DNA from: CAVPTL01 sp963727235
GTDB taxonomy: Bacteria; Actinomycetota; Thermoleophilia; Gaiellales; JAICJC01
Assembly: GCA_963727235.1 (NCBI GenBank)
Contig: CAVSFZ010000009.1
Coordinates: forward strand, 124,001 to 188,000
Reading direction: 5' to 3'
Length of the DNA stretch: 64,000 nt
The position numbers and the translations under genes were made by a program. The notes below the pieces were generated by a model. That model did no database searches and was not told the DNA's origin. It saw only the letters and a program-made list of their open reading frames with translations. Positions 54,029 through 61,350 of this stretch are shown here, in pieces. Positions within the stretch are counted from its first letter, which is position 1; every line of letters begins with the position of its first letter.

Positions 54029-54121
54029 GTGCCCGAGTTCGCGTGGCGAATGTCTCCAGTTTCCTTGCAGCATTTGCAACCCAATGTCATGATCGGATGG
54101 AACTCCGACCCGTCGAGGTGA
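54029..54121 (+). CDS. Small ORF, 30 aa, leader-like
   Basis: GTG at 54029 behind a very good GGAGGAAC site, right after operator 2. Product begins MPEFAWRMSPVSLQHLQPNV and ends IGWNSDPSR. Stop is four bases before the next gene. It may be a leader peptide that couples translation to the 156-aa gene, or a remnant of a duplicated TIM-barrel start (PEFAW versus IEFIF). Not large enough to assign. Confidence 0.4.
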   Translation: MPEFAWRMSPVSLQHLQPNVMIGWNSDPSR

Positions 54122-54125
54122 CGAC

Positions 54126-54596
54126 ATGACTTCTGAAGAACTGCAGGTGCGCGAGGACCTCGCCGACCTGGCCAGGTCCGACCGCGGGCGTCAGCTGCTC
54201 CAGATCGCTCTGCGTGGCATCGGAAGCGACGACCGCGGACTGACCGCCGGCTGCTGGAGCGATCACGGGATCGCCGGGTGCCTGTTCCAGCACGCCTACT
54301 GGCAGGGCGTCCGCGAAGGCGTCTTTGCGGACGAAGGACGACCGGGCGACTGGATCGGCAGCTTCGTCGGCTCCGGTGACTACGGCCTGGTCGTGCGCGC
54401 GATCGGATCATTCGACCGCATGGCCAAAGCCGGCTACGCGGACATTCAGCCTCGACTCGTGCTTCCCGACCGCGTCTGCGTCCGCCAGCCGGAGTGGAAG
54501 GCCGCCGTTGAGCAGATTCTGGTCGAGACGCTCGCCGACGCCCGGCCTGCGGAGAGGGAAGCGCCCGAACTGGAGGTCGGCGCAACACGCACCTAG
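54126..54596 (+). CDS. Protein of unknown function in the permease operon
   Basis: 156 aa. Begins MTSEELQVREDLADLARSDRGRQLLQIALRG; Trp/Gly-rich middle (GCWSDHGIAGCLFQHAYWQGVREGVFADEGRPGDWIGSFVGSGDYG), then VVRAIGSFDRMAKAGYAD. Soluble, two or three Cys, no family recognised. Position after operator 2 and before the permease suggests it acts on the same substrate or senses it. Confidence 0.65.
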   Translation: MTSEELQVREDLADLARSDRGRQLLQIALRGIGSDDRGLTAGCWSDHGIAGCLFQHAYWQGVREGVFADEGRPGDWIGSFVGSGDYGLVVRAIGSFDRMAKAGYADIQPRLVLPDRVCVRQPEWKAAVEQILVETLADARPAEREAPELEVGATRT

Positions 54597-54630
54597 AACC
54601 ACGATACCGAAGTCACTCAAAGGAGGAAAC

Positions 54631-54702
54631 GTGACGGACCATGGGCACACGCCCGGTGACCTGACACGATGCTGGGAGGAAGGAGACCGACATGAGTACT
54701 GA
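54631..54702 (+). CDS. Small ORF, 23 aa, overlapping the permease start
   Basis: GTG at 54631 after a near-ideal AAAGGAGGAAAC. Product MTDHGHTPGDLTRCWEEGDR and three more residues. Its stop is 8 bases inside the permease gene, in another frame, so ribosomes ending here could restart at the permease ATG (54692), which has its own GGAAGGAG. Candidate coupling or regulatory peptide. Confidence 0.4.
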   Translation: MTDHGHTPGDLTRCWEEGDRHEY

Positions 54703-56267
54703 AGGTGGAGGTGCCCAGGAGCACCATCAGGGCATGCTCCCAGTCGTCGAGAGCGTAGATGTCAGCCAACGATCGGACGTCGAGAAGCTGCATGGCGGAG
54801 CGGTGGGCCTGGCCGGCGTTCTGTTCCTGACCGTGACGGGCTCGGCCCCGATCACGGCGATGCTGCTGAATACCCCGATCTCGGTGGGGTACGGCAACGG
54901 TCTGTACACCCCGGCGGGGTTCATCTTCGCCACAATCATCTTGACGATCTTCAGCGTCGGCTACATCGCGATGGCGAGGAGGGTCACCGCGGTCGGCGGG
55001 TTCTACAGCTTCATTAGCCACGGCCTGAGCCGTGAGTTGGCGATGGGCACAGGGCTCGCGATCACCCTCGCCTACTCGGTTTTCGAGGCATCGCTTTGTG
55101 GCGGTTTCGCATTCTTCGCCTCCGAGAAACTGGCCCAATACGGCTGGCACTTCTCGTGGGTGTGGCCCGCGCTCTTCATGGTCGCGCTGATCTCGATCCT
55201 GTCGTACTTCGACATTCACCTGTCCGCCCGGATTCTGGGTGTGCTACTGGTCACTGAGGTACTGATCCTGCTGGTGTTCGACGGATCGGTGTTCTTCTCC
55301 AGCGATAGCAACGTCAACGTCGCCGCGATCAACCCGTTCAACGCGTTCCACAGCCTGCCGGCCAGCGGCTCTGGCAGCACCGCCGTTCTGGCTGGGACAG
55401 CCGGGATCGGCGTGTTCTTTGCGTTCTGGTCGTGGGTCGGCTTCGAGATGGCGCCGAACTACGGCGAGGAGTCGAAGAACCCCAAGCGGATCGTGCCGAT
55501 GGCGATGTACATCTCGGTGATCGGCCTGGGTATCTTCTACACGGTCACCTCGTGGGCCTCGATCTCGGCGTATGCGAACCAGGCCAGCGCCGCACTCGCC
55601 GCTCAGACCAACTACTACGGCTACTACCTGGTACCTGCGGCAGCGTTTGGGAATCAGTTCATCTCGGATTTGATGAGCTACCTGATTCTCACCGGGTCGT
55701 TCGCCTGCGGGATGGCGTTCCATCAGACGGCCGCCCGGTACATGTACTCCCTGGGCCGTGAGAAGGTCCTGCCGCCGGCGCTCGGTCGCACGCATCCCAA
55801 GTACCACTCTCCACACGTCGCCTCGCTCACCCAGTCGGTCGATCGCGGCGCTGATCGTACTCGCGTTCGGCTTCGGCGAGGGTACGGGCGACCCGGGCAC
55901 CAACGCCTACATCTATTTGTACGGGTTGATGGCAGTCATGGGCGTGGTCATCATCCTGTGCGTCCAGGCCCTGGTGTCGGTCGCGATCATCAACTACTTC
56001 CGCAAGAATCATGTGGGCGAGCACCACTGGTTCACCACAGTGGTCGCGCCGGTGATCTCGGTGATCGGGCAGGTGTTCGTCGTTTACCTGGCGATCAAGA
56101 ACATCGACTTCCTCGCGACCGGCGTGCACTGGATCCGGTACCTGCTCATCATCGACCTTGCGGTGTTCCTGCTGGGGGTCGGGATGGCGTACTACTTCAA
56201 GTCGAACGACCGCGCCCGCTACGAAACGATCGGGCGCTTGGTCAACGACGAGCTCGACCAGGTCTGA
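54692..56267 (+). pseudogene. APC-family amino acid/amine permease with one frameshift
   Basis: The first frame encodes TVTGSAPITAMLLNTPIS, VGGFYSFISHGLSRELAMGTGLAITLAYS, GVFFAFWSWVGFEMAPNYGEESKNPKRIVP and ends coherent at ASLTQSV near 55840. The last third continues in another frame as IAALIVLAFGFGEG..IINYFRKNHVGEHHWF to 56267. Removing one G near 55841 restores a 524-aa, about 12-TM protein. An unbroken first frame would add about 200 Arg-rich residues, clearly wrong. Permeases of this family accompany RMM microcompartments and would import the amino alcohol. Could be an assembly error. Confidence 0.82.
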
Positions 56268-56335
56268 AAGTCTGGGTGGTGCGGGGGCGCGTGAGCGTCT
56301 CCACGACCACCCGACCGGAGGGTCGCGACTCGCGT

Positions 56336-57127
56336 TCATTCCGTCCCGATCACCTCGACGGAACTGCCGATGGCTGCCGCCGCCGTCCCGCTGACACGGA
56401 CGATGATGCGCACACGATCGGCCCGGAACAGGTCACGTGACGACTCGAACGCATCCCCTTCCACCGTCCAGGCGGTGCGCGTAACCGCCACAACCGCGGC
56501 GCCGGGGCGGATCTCCAGCACACGCGCCTCGGCGGTGGTTGCCCCGATCACCTCGATCCGTTCCTCGGCCTCAGCCGGGCGAATGCGGTACTCATCCATC
56601 AGCACGTCGTACAGCGAGCCCGAGAGCGAGCGGTCGAGTAGTCCCGGGAAGCGCCCGGCCGGGAACCGCGCCCGCTCCAGCGAGATCGGAGTGTCGTCGG
56701 CCAGCCGCACCCGGATGATCTCGAGCACCAGGGCGCCGTCGGGAATACCGAGAGCCGCCGCCGTCTCCGCGTCCGCCTCCCGCGTGTCGGTCGAGAGCAC
56801 TCGGGTTCCCGACTGGAACCCCTGCCGGCGAAGGTACGCGGGCAGACCGGTCAGGCTGGTGAGGTCGCGCTCGACCCTGCGGGCGGCGACGAATACACCG
56901 CCGGACCGACCGCGCACGCGGTAGACGTCACCCTCGGTCTCGAGCACATCCAACGCAGCACGCAGGGTGGAGCGGCTGACGCCCAGCCGGACAGCAAGAT
57001 CTCGTTCGGCGCCCAACCGTTCGCCGGGGCCGTGCCGGCCCTCTGCGATCTCCGAGAGCAGCTGCCGGCGAAGCTTCGATGCAGCCGGCCCGAGCGGGGC
57101 CAGGCCGGCGGGGAACCCGGACGTCAC
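56336..57127 (-). CDS. GntR-family (HutC/UTRA) regulator of the microcompartment operon
   Basis: 263 aa, GTG start abutting the SDR stop. Winged helix GPGERLGAERDLAVRLGVSRSTLRAALDVLETEGDVYRV; UTRA domain ALVLEIIRVRLADDTPISLERARFPAGRFPGLL, SLYDVLMDEYRIRPAEAEERIEV. Last gene of the operon, so probably autoregulatory. A GntR gene at the end of the locus also occurs in mycobacterial RMM loci. It could bind the AGTTGTCCTACAACT sites instead of, or together with, the 51.4-kb GntR. Confidence 0.9.
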   Translation of the reverse strand: MTSGFPAGLAPLGPAASKLRRQLLSEIAEGRHGPGERLGAERDLAVRLGVSRSTLRAALDVLETEGDVYRVRGRSGGVFVAARRVERDLTSLTGLPAYLRRQGFQSGTRVLSTDTREADAETAAALGIPDGALVLEIIRVRLADDTPISLERARFPAGRFPGLLDRSLSGSLYDVLMDEYRIRPAEAEERIEVIGATTAEARVLEIRPGAAVVAVTRTAWTVEGDAFESSRDLFRADRVRIIVRVSGTAAAAIGSSVEVIGTE

Positions 57128-57916
57128 CTAAACGGCCTGGAGTGCCGCCAGGGACTCGGGCAGCGTCTGCCCTCCATCGATGACGATTGTCTGGCCGGTG
57201 ATGTACGCGGCTTCATCGGTGGCCAGGAAGAGGGCCGCCGCGCCGACCTCCTCGACCTTCCCCAGACGCCCCAACGGCACCGACGCCTCCATCTCCGCGA
57301 GATACTCCGGGCCCAGTTCGTCCAGTCCCTCCGAGACCACGTTGCCCGGCAGCACCGCGTTGACGGTGATGGATTTCGGGGCGAGCTCGATACAGGCGGT
57401 TCGCAGAAACCCGAGCTGAGCAGCCTTGGTGGCTCCGTAATGCGACCATCCGGGAAACCCCGTGATCGGCCCGGTGATCGAGCTGGTCAGGATCACACGG
57501 CCGTGTCCCGACGCCTCCAGGTACGGGATGCAGGCCTTGACGCTCAGCATCGTGCCCTTGACGTTGGTGGCAAAGATCGAGTCGATGTCTGCCTCGGTCA
57601 TGTCGACCAGCTTCGTATCGGGGAAGACTCCGGCATTCGCGCACAGGACGTCGATACCGCCGTGCCGCTCGACAACCTCCGAAGCCATCCGCTCGCAGTC
57701 GGCCGCCACTCCCACGTCGCCCTGCACGAACGATGCAGTTCCGCCTCCGAGACTCGACAACTCCGCCGCCGCGGCCTCACCGACGGCCGGGTCGCGGCCG
57801 GTCACGACCACGTTTGCATCGGCTCGGCAGAAAACCCCGGCGATGCCCTTGCCGATGCCACGGGTGCCACCGGTAACGATCACCGTCCGGCCGGCGACTG
57901 GTGTGAACATCGTCAT
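57128..57916 (-). CDS. SDR dehydrogenase, probably 1-amino-2-propanol dehydrogenase of the RMM
   Basis: 262 aa from ATG 57916 with AGGAGG five bases upstream. Classical SDR: VIVTGGTRGIGKGIA (NAD(P) loop), LCANAGV, catalytic Ser in ILTSSITG, Tyr and Lys in SHYGATKAA, and C-terminal YITGQTIVIDGGQ. Same gene position as the aminopropanol dehydrogenase of the M. smegmatis RMM locus. It would oxidise 1-amino-2-propanol to aminoacetone or the reverse. Substrate assigned by context. Confidence 0.85.
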   Translation of the reverse strand: MTMFTPVAGRTVIVTGGTRGIGKGIAGVFCRADANVVVTGRDPAVGEAAAAELSSLGGGTASFVQGDVGVAADCERMASEVVERHGGIDVLCANAGVFPDTKLVDMTEADIDSIFATNVKGTMLSVKACIPYLEASGHGRVILTSSITGPITGFPGWSHYGATKAAQLGFLRTACIELAPKSITVNAVLPGNVVSEGLDELGPEYLAEMEASVPLGRLGKVEEVGAAALFLATDEAAYITGQTIVIDGGQTLPESLAALQAV

Positions 57917-57934
57917 CGCATCCTCCTTGGCACG

Positions 57935-58924
57935 CTATGAATACTCAGATAGGTAACGCTCGGCCAGGGCGCAGGATCCGGTTGTGAACCCGGCGCCCAG
58001 CTCGGCCGCCTCGGTCGCGAACTCGTGATGCGATCCGATCCACGCCACCAGCAGCAATCGACGCAGCATCACGAACGTATCAAGCTCGGCCCGGTCGGCG
58101 GGGTCGAGCGGTACCACCGACTGGTAGCCCTCGACCCACGCATCCTTCAGCTGCGGCACGTCAGCATGGTCCTCGATGAATGACACGGTCGTGGCAAAGT
58201 CGTACATGAACCACGAGAAGCCGCAGTCGTCGAAGTCGATCACACGCACGTGGTCGCCTTCCACCAGGAGATTCGCCAGGCGGATGTCGGCGTGCACCAG
58301 GCCAAACCGTTCCGGCCCACGGCCGTAGGCTTCGAGCCGGCGTCGCAGGACAGCGTCCAGCCGCCCCAGCACCCCGAGCTCCTCGCGGCCCATGCCGAGG
58401 CCGTCCTGCCACCTGCCCCAGTGGCCTCGATCGCCCAGCGTGGTGTCGTAGTCCCAGGCAAAGCGCACGAAGCCCGGCGGCGGCGTCCAGGCTCGCGCCT
58501 GCCGGTGCATCTGCGCCGAGAGTGCTCCCAGAGTGCGAAATCCGGGCAGCAGGTCCCCAGCGTCGGGGTCCGGCATCTCGCCCGCAAGCCATTCGAACAT
58601 CACGACGTTTCTGGTGCCCAGCTCGTCGGTCTCGACCTGGCACACTCGCCGGCCGTCCAGCGAAGGCACCGCCCGGGCCGTCTCGATCCACCCGTCCCGG
58701 CCAAGGGCGTCGATCCATTCCAGCTCGGACTCGATCTCCTGCGCAGTGTGATATCCGGGCCGGTGCACTCGCAGCGCGAACCTCCGCCCCGAGGACGGCT
58801 CGTCCACCCGGTAGGTGTAATTCTCCGAGACGTTGATCAGCTCGACGGTGGACCGAGGGTCGAGGCCGAACAGGACGAGGGCTGCCTGCGCGGCGCGCTC
58901 GATCGGCGCTCCGTCAGTGCTCAC
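57935..58924 (-). CDS. Aminoglycoside-phosphotransferase-fold kinase of the RMM
   Basis: 329 aa from the GTG at 58924 (VSTDGAPIERAAQAAL), overlapping the BMC-T gene by 11 bp. Kinase-like fold: RFALRVHRPGYH (ATP Lys/Arg region), catalytic loop VHADIRLANLLVEGDHVRVIDFDDCGFSWFMYD with the HxD.....N and DFD motifs. In RMM loci this kinase is thought to phosphorylate the amino alcohol so that the PLP enzyme can eliminate phosphate. Not a resistance gene by context. Confidence 0.87.
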   Translation of the reverse strand: MSTDGAPIERAAQAALVLFGLDPRSTVELINVSENYTYRVDEPSSGRRFALRVHRPGYHTAQEIESELEWIDALGRDGWIETARAVPSLDGRRVCQVETDELGTRNVVMFEWLAGEMPDPDAGDLLPGFRTLGALSAQMHRQARAWTPPPGFVRFAWDYDTTLGDRGHWGRWQDGLGMGREELGVLGRLDAVLRRRLEAYGRGPERFGLVHADIRLANLLVEGDHVRVIDFDDCGFSWFMYDFATTVSFIEDHADVPQLKDAWVEGYQSVVPLDPADRAELDTFVMLRRLLLVAWIGSHHEFATEAAELGAGFTTGSCALAERYLSEYS

Positions 58925-59564
58925 GACCCGCCACGGACTCGAGCGTCTCGGTGATCGCATCGCGCGCACGCACGACGCTCTCGGTCGAACCGCTGATGTA
59001 GATCCGCCCCGCCGCGCCGATCATGGAGACCGTGACCAGCGTGATGTCCGGTGCGGCCCGCTCGGCCGCGTTGGCGCCGACGGCTGCGAACAGCGCCGGC
59101 ATCATCTCGTACACCAGCAGCGATTCTCCGGGGAGCACCATCGAGGCCTCCCGATTGCGGTTGATGATGACCGCATGCTGATCGGTAATCTGCTCGATCA
59201 CGTCGGCGTAGAGGATACGCGGTCTCAGCGCGTCCGAAGCTTTGGCGCCGATGCCCTCGAGGATGGCGGCACCCGCCCGATCCACCAGCGCCTGATCGGC
59301 GTGGTGTACCTCGAGCACGCCGAACTGCCGCTCGACGTACAGGATGCCGGGCTCCACCTCGGGCACCGAGCGCAGCGCGAGGTCGGTGATCCGCTCGATC
59401 GCAAGCGCCGGAGACACCTCGATGATGAGGGCGTTCTCGCCCTCGATCGGGGGGTAGCCTCGGGCACGCGTGGGCGTGCCGAGGTACGCGGCGAACTGCC
59501 GTTCCAGTTTCGAGATTGGCAGGTAGACCCGTAGCTCAACCCGGGGCTCGGCCGTGACTGGCAC
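58914..59564 (-). CDS. Tandem-domain microcompartment shell protein (BMC-T), second copy
   Basis: 216 aa with two BMC folds (about 10-110 and 112-210). Features: ELRVYLPISKLERQFAAYLGTP, GILYVERQFGVLEVHHADQALVDRAGAAILEGIGAKASD, YADVIEQITDQHAVIINRNREASMVLPGESLLVYEM, MIGAAGRIYISGSTESVVRARDAITETL. Parallel to the shell gene at 60745 (shared ILxVERQFGxLE, INRN.....LPGESL, MIGA.GR.Y). Forms trimeric pseudo-hexamers in the shell facets. Confidence 0.9.
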   Translation of the reverse strand: MPVTAEPRVELRVYLPISKLERQFAAYLGTPTRARGYPPIEGENALIIEVSPALAIERITDLALRSVPEVEPGILYVERQFGVLEVHHADQALVDRAGAAILEGIGAKASDALRPRILYADVIEQITDQHAVIINRNREASMVLPGESLLVYEMMPALFAAVGANAAERAAPDITLVTVSMIGAAGRIYISGSTESVVRARDAITETLESVAGREH

Positions 59565-59572
59565 GGACTGTC

Positions 59573-59854
59573 CTACGCCGACTGGTTGAGGAAGTACTTG
59601 TCGAGTTCGGCGTGCGGTCGCGGGATCACGTGCACCGAGATCAGCTCACCGACGCTGGATGCCGTCTCGGCACCCGCCTCAGTGGCCGCCTTGACCGCTC
59701 CCACGTCACCCTGGATGACGACCGACACCAGGCCGTCGCCGACCTCTTGACGGGAGATGATCACGACGTTCGCCGCCTTCACCATCGCGTCGGCCGACGC
59801 CAGCGCGGCGACGTAGCCCTTCGTCTCGATCATTCCCAATGCGTTGTCTGCCAT
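59573..59854 (-). CDS. Hexameric microcompartment shell protein (BMC-H)
   Basis: 93 aa, a typical PduA/EutM length. MADNALGMIETKGYVAALASADAMVKAANVVI is the canonical opening (GMIETKG, then ADAMVKAANV), followed by GLVSVVIQGDVGAVKAATEAGAE and HVIPRPHAELDKYF. Makes the main hexagonal tiles with small central pores. The only BMC-H in the locus. Confidence 0.96.
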   Translation of the reverse strand: MADNALGMIETKGYVAALASADAMVKAANVVIISRQEVGDGLVSVVIQGDVGAVKAATEAGAETASSVGELISVHVIPRPHAELDKYFLNQSA

Positions 59855-59867
59855 GACTCCTCCTCGG

Positions 59868-60164
59868 TCAGGCCCCGGCCGTGCGGCCGGTGCCGGTTCG
59901 TCGTGCCTTGGCCGGAGAGGCCTCGGCGGGCTCGTCGATCGAGCCGATGATCAGTGCGTCGATCGGCGGTGACTCGCCGTCGAACCAGGCTGCGGCTACC
60001 GAGCCGGTCGCGATCAGCACACGCTCGCCCAATCCACTGCCCAGCACATCGAATGCGACCAAGCTGGCGCCGCCTTCGATCTCGACCTCCAGGAACGCGC
60101 CGCCTGGAATCTTTGAGATCCGCCTGGTTGCCCAGACGGAGCCGGTGACCGTTGCTTTCAGCAT
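59868..60164 (-). CDS. Pentameric vertex protein of the microcompartment (BMC-P, EutN/CcmL)
   Basis: 98 aa. MLKATVTGSVWATRRISKIPGGAFLEVEI, VAFDVLGSGLGERVLIATGSVAAAWFDGESPPIDALIIGSID are the EutN/CcmL strands. The Ala/Arg/Thr-rich tail (EASPAKARRTGTGRTAGA) is an extra, flexible end. Pentamers cap the vertices of the shell. Overlaps the next gene's 3' end by 7 bp. Confidence 0.93.
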   Translation of the reverse strand: MLKATVTGSVWATRRISKIPGGAFLEVEIEGGASLVAFDVLGSGLGERVLIATGSVAAAWFDGESPPIDALIIGSIDEPAEASPAKARRTGTGRTAGA

Positions 60165-60748
60165 CCCCGCTCCTTCTCGATCTGCACTCCCAGGCTGCGC
60201 GCCCGGTCTCGCGCCATGGGCGTGATCACAGCGCGCGGCGAGAGCACCAGCCGGGCGCCGGCCTCAGCGGCTTCACGCACGATCCGCTCGGTCACCGCCC
60301 CCTTCTCGATCCGCATCACTCCGCCGGACTGTGTAGGTGCAGACCCCGGTAGGCCACCCAGCCGGAACCGGCGGCGCCCTGACAGGATCGCCGTCCGTTC
60401 GGCGGGATCGTCCAGACGGGCGGCGATCGAGCGGACAAAGGCGTTCAGGTCGTCGTCGCCGCGCAGTTGGATCAGCTCGACTTCACCGGCATCGGCTCCC
60501 GAGGGCTCGTGTGACACCTGGGCAGCACCATCGCCGGCTCGCCACCCCGACGGCCGGTGGACGGCAGCTATCGGAGGCGACGGCACCTGCGGAATTGCGC
60601 CGGTCTCGAGTGCGGTCACCGTGGCTGAATGGTGCCCGTTGCCGCTCCCGTTTCCGTTGGTCTGCAGCGTCTCTTGCAGCAGCGAGGGCAGGAGCTCGGC
60701 CAGCAGCTCGCGGGTGATGTTGCGCAGGTCGCCGTCGTCGGTGCTCAC
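60158..60748 (-). CDS. Microcompartment-associated protein with N-terminal helix and EutQ/EutT-like C-terminal motif
   Basis: 196 aa. N-terminus LRNITRELLAELLPSLLQETL is a short amphipathic helix like encapsulation peptides. A 90-residue Gly/Ser/Pro linker follows. The middle has ELIQLRGDDDLNAFVRSIAARLDDPAERTAILSGRRRF. The C-terminus MRIEKGAVTERIVREAAEAGARLVLSPRAVITPMARDRARSLGVQIE has the G.(I/V)T...VR.A...G......A.ITP.ARD.AR pattern at the N-termini of EutQ and EutT. It may tether cargo to the shell. The unnamed gene at this position in mycobacterial RMM loci is the likely counterpart. Confidence 0.75.
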   Translation of the reverse strand: MSTDDGDLRNITRELLAELLPSLLQETLQTNGNGSGNGHHSATVTALETGAIPQVPSPPIAAVHRPSGWRAGDGAAQVSHEPSGADAGEVELIQLRGDDDLNAFVRSIAARLDDPAERTAILSGRRRFRLGGLPGSAPTQSGGVMRIEKGAVTERIVREAAEAGARLVLSPRAVITPMARDRARSLGVQIEKERGC

Positions 60749-61350
60749 GCGGCACCTCCCAACGCGACCATGGCGGCATCGGCGGCCGTTCGCACATCCG
60801 CCTCCATTCCGGTCAGGTAGACGCGGCCGGTGGCGCCGATCATGCGGTAGTCGACGACCTTGATGTCGGCGGCCTTCTCGGCCTCATTGGTGGCCAGGAT
60901 GGCGTAGGACGCCGGCTGCATCTCCAGCACGAACAGCGACTCCCCGGGCAGCGCCATGGAGCCGATCTTGTTGCGGTTGATCAAGAACGAGTGCTGATGG
61001 TCGATGCGCGAGATCAGCTTGGACGCCAAGATCTGTGGTCGTACTGCCGATTCGGGTTTGGCGCCCAGCTCGGCCAGCACCGCAGCGCTGGCCGCCTGCA
61101 CGGCCGCGGTCGACCGGGAGTGGATCTCCAGGTAGCCGAACTGGCGCTCGACGATCAGGATGCCCGCCTGAACTTCGGTTGACTTGAGCGCGACGTCGGT
61201 CAGCGGTTCGATGTCCAGACCGGGTGCAATCTCGATGATCTGCGCCGCCATCCCCAGCCGCGGCAGCCGGCCTCGGATCCACGTGCCGAGATAGCACATG
61301 GTCTGCGGTTGAAGCTGATCGAGGAAGATGAACGACCGCAGTTCCGCCAT
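60745..61350 (-). CDS. Tandem-domain microcompartment shell protein (BMC-T), first copy
   Basis: 201 aa from ATG 61350. Two BMC domains: MAELRSFIFLDQLQPQTMCYLGTWIRGRLP, GILIVERQFGYLEIHSRSTAAVQAASAAVLAELGAKPES, then ASKLISRIDHQHSFLINRNKIGSMALPGESLFVLEMQPASYAILATNEAEKA and YRMIGATGRVYLTGMEADVRTAADAAM. Two overlapping start/stop junctions (1 bp with the aldehyde dehydrogenase, 4 bp with the linker gene). Trimeric shell tile, possibly with a gated pore. Confidence 0.9.
   Translation of the reverse strand: MAELRSFIFLDQLQPQTMCYLGTWIRGRLPRLGMAAQIIEIAPGLDIEPLTDVALKSTEVQAGILIVERQFGYLEIHSRSTAAVQAASAAVLAELGAKPESAVRPQILASKLISRIDHQHSFLINRNKIGSMALPGESLFVLEMQPASYAILATNEAEKAADIKVVDYRMIGATGRVYLTGMEADVRTAADAAMVALGGAA

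Noticed and set aside
57935..58924. APH-fold kinase as an antibiotic-resistance gene
   Set aside because: It lies inside the microcompartment operon with overlapping genes, where this kinase family acts on amino alcohols.
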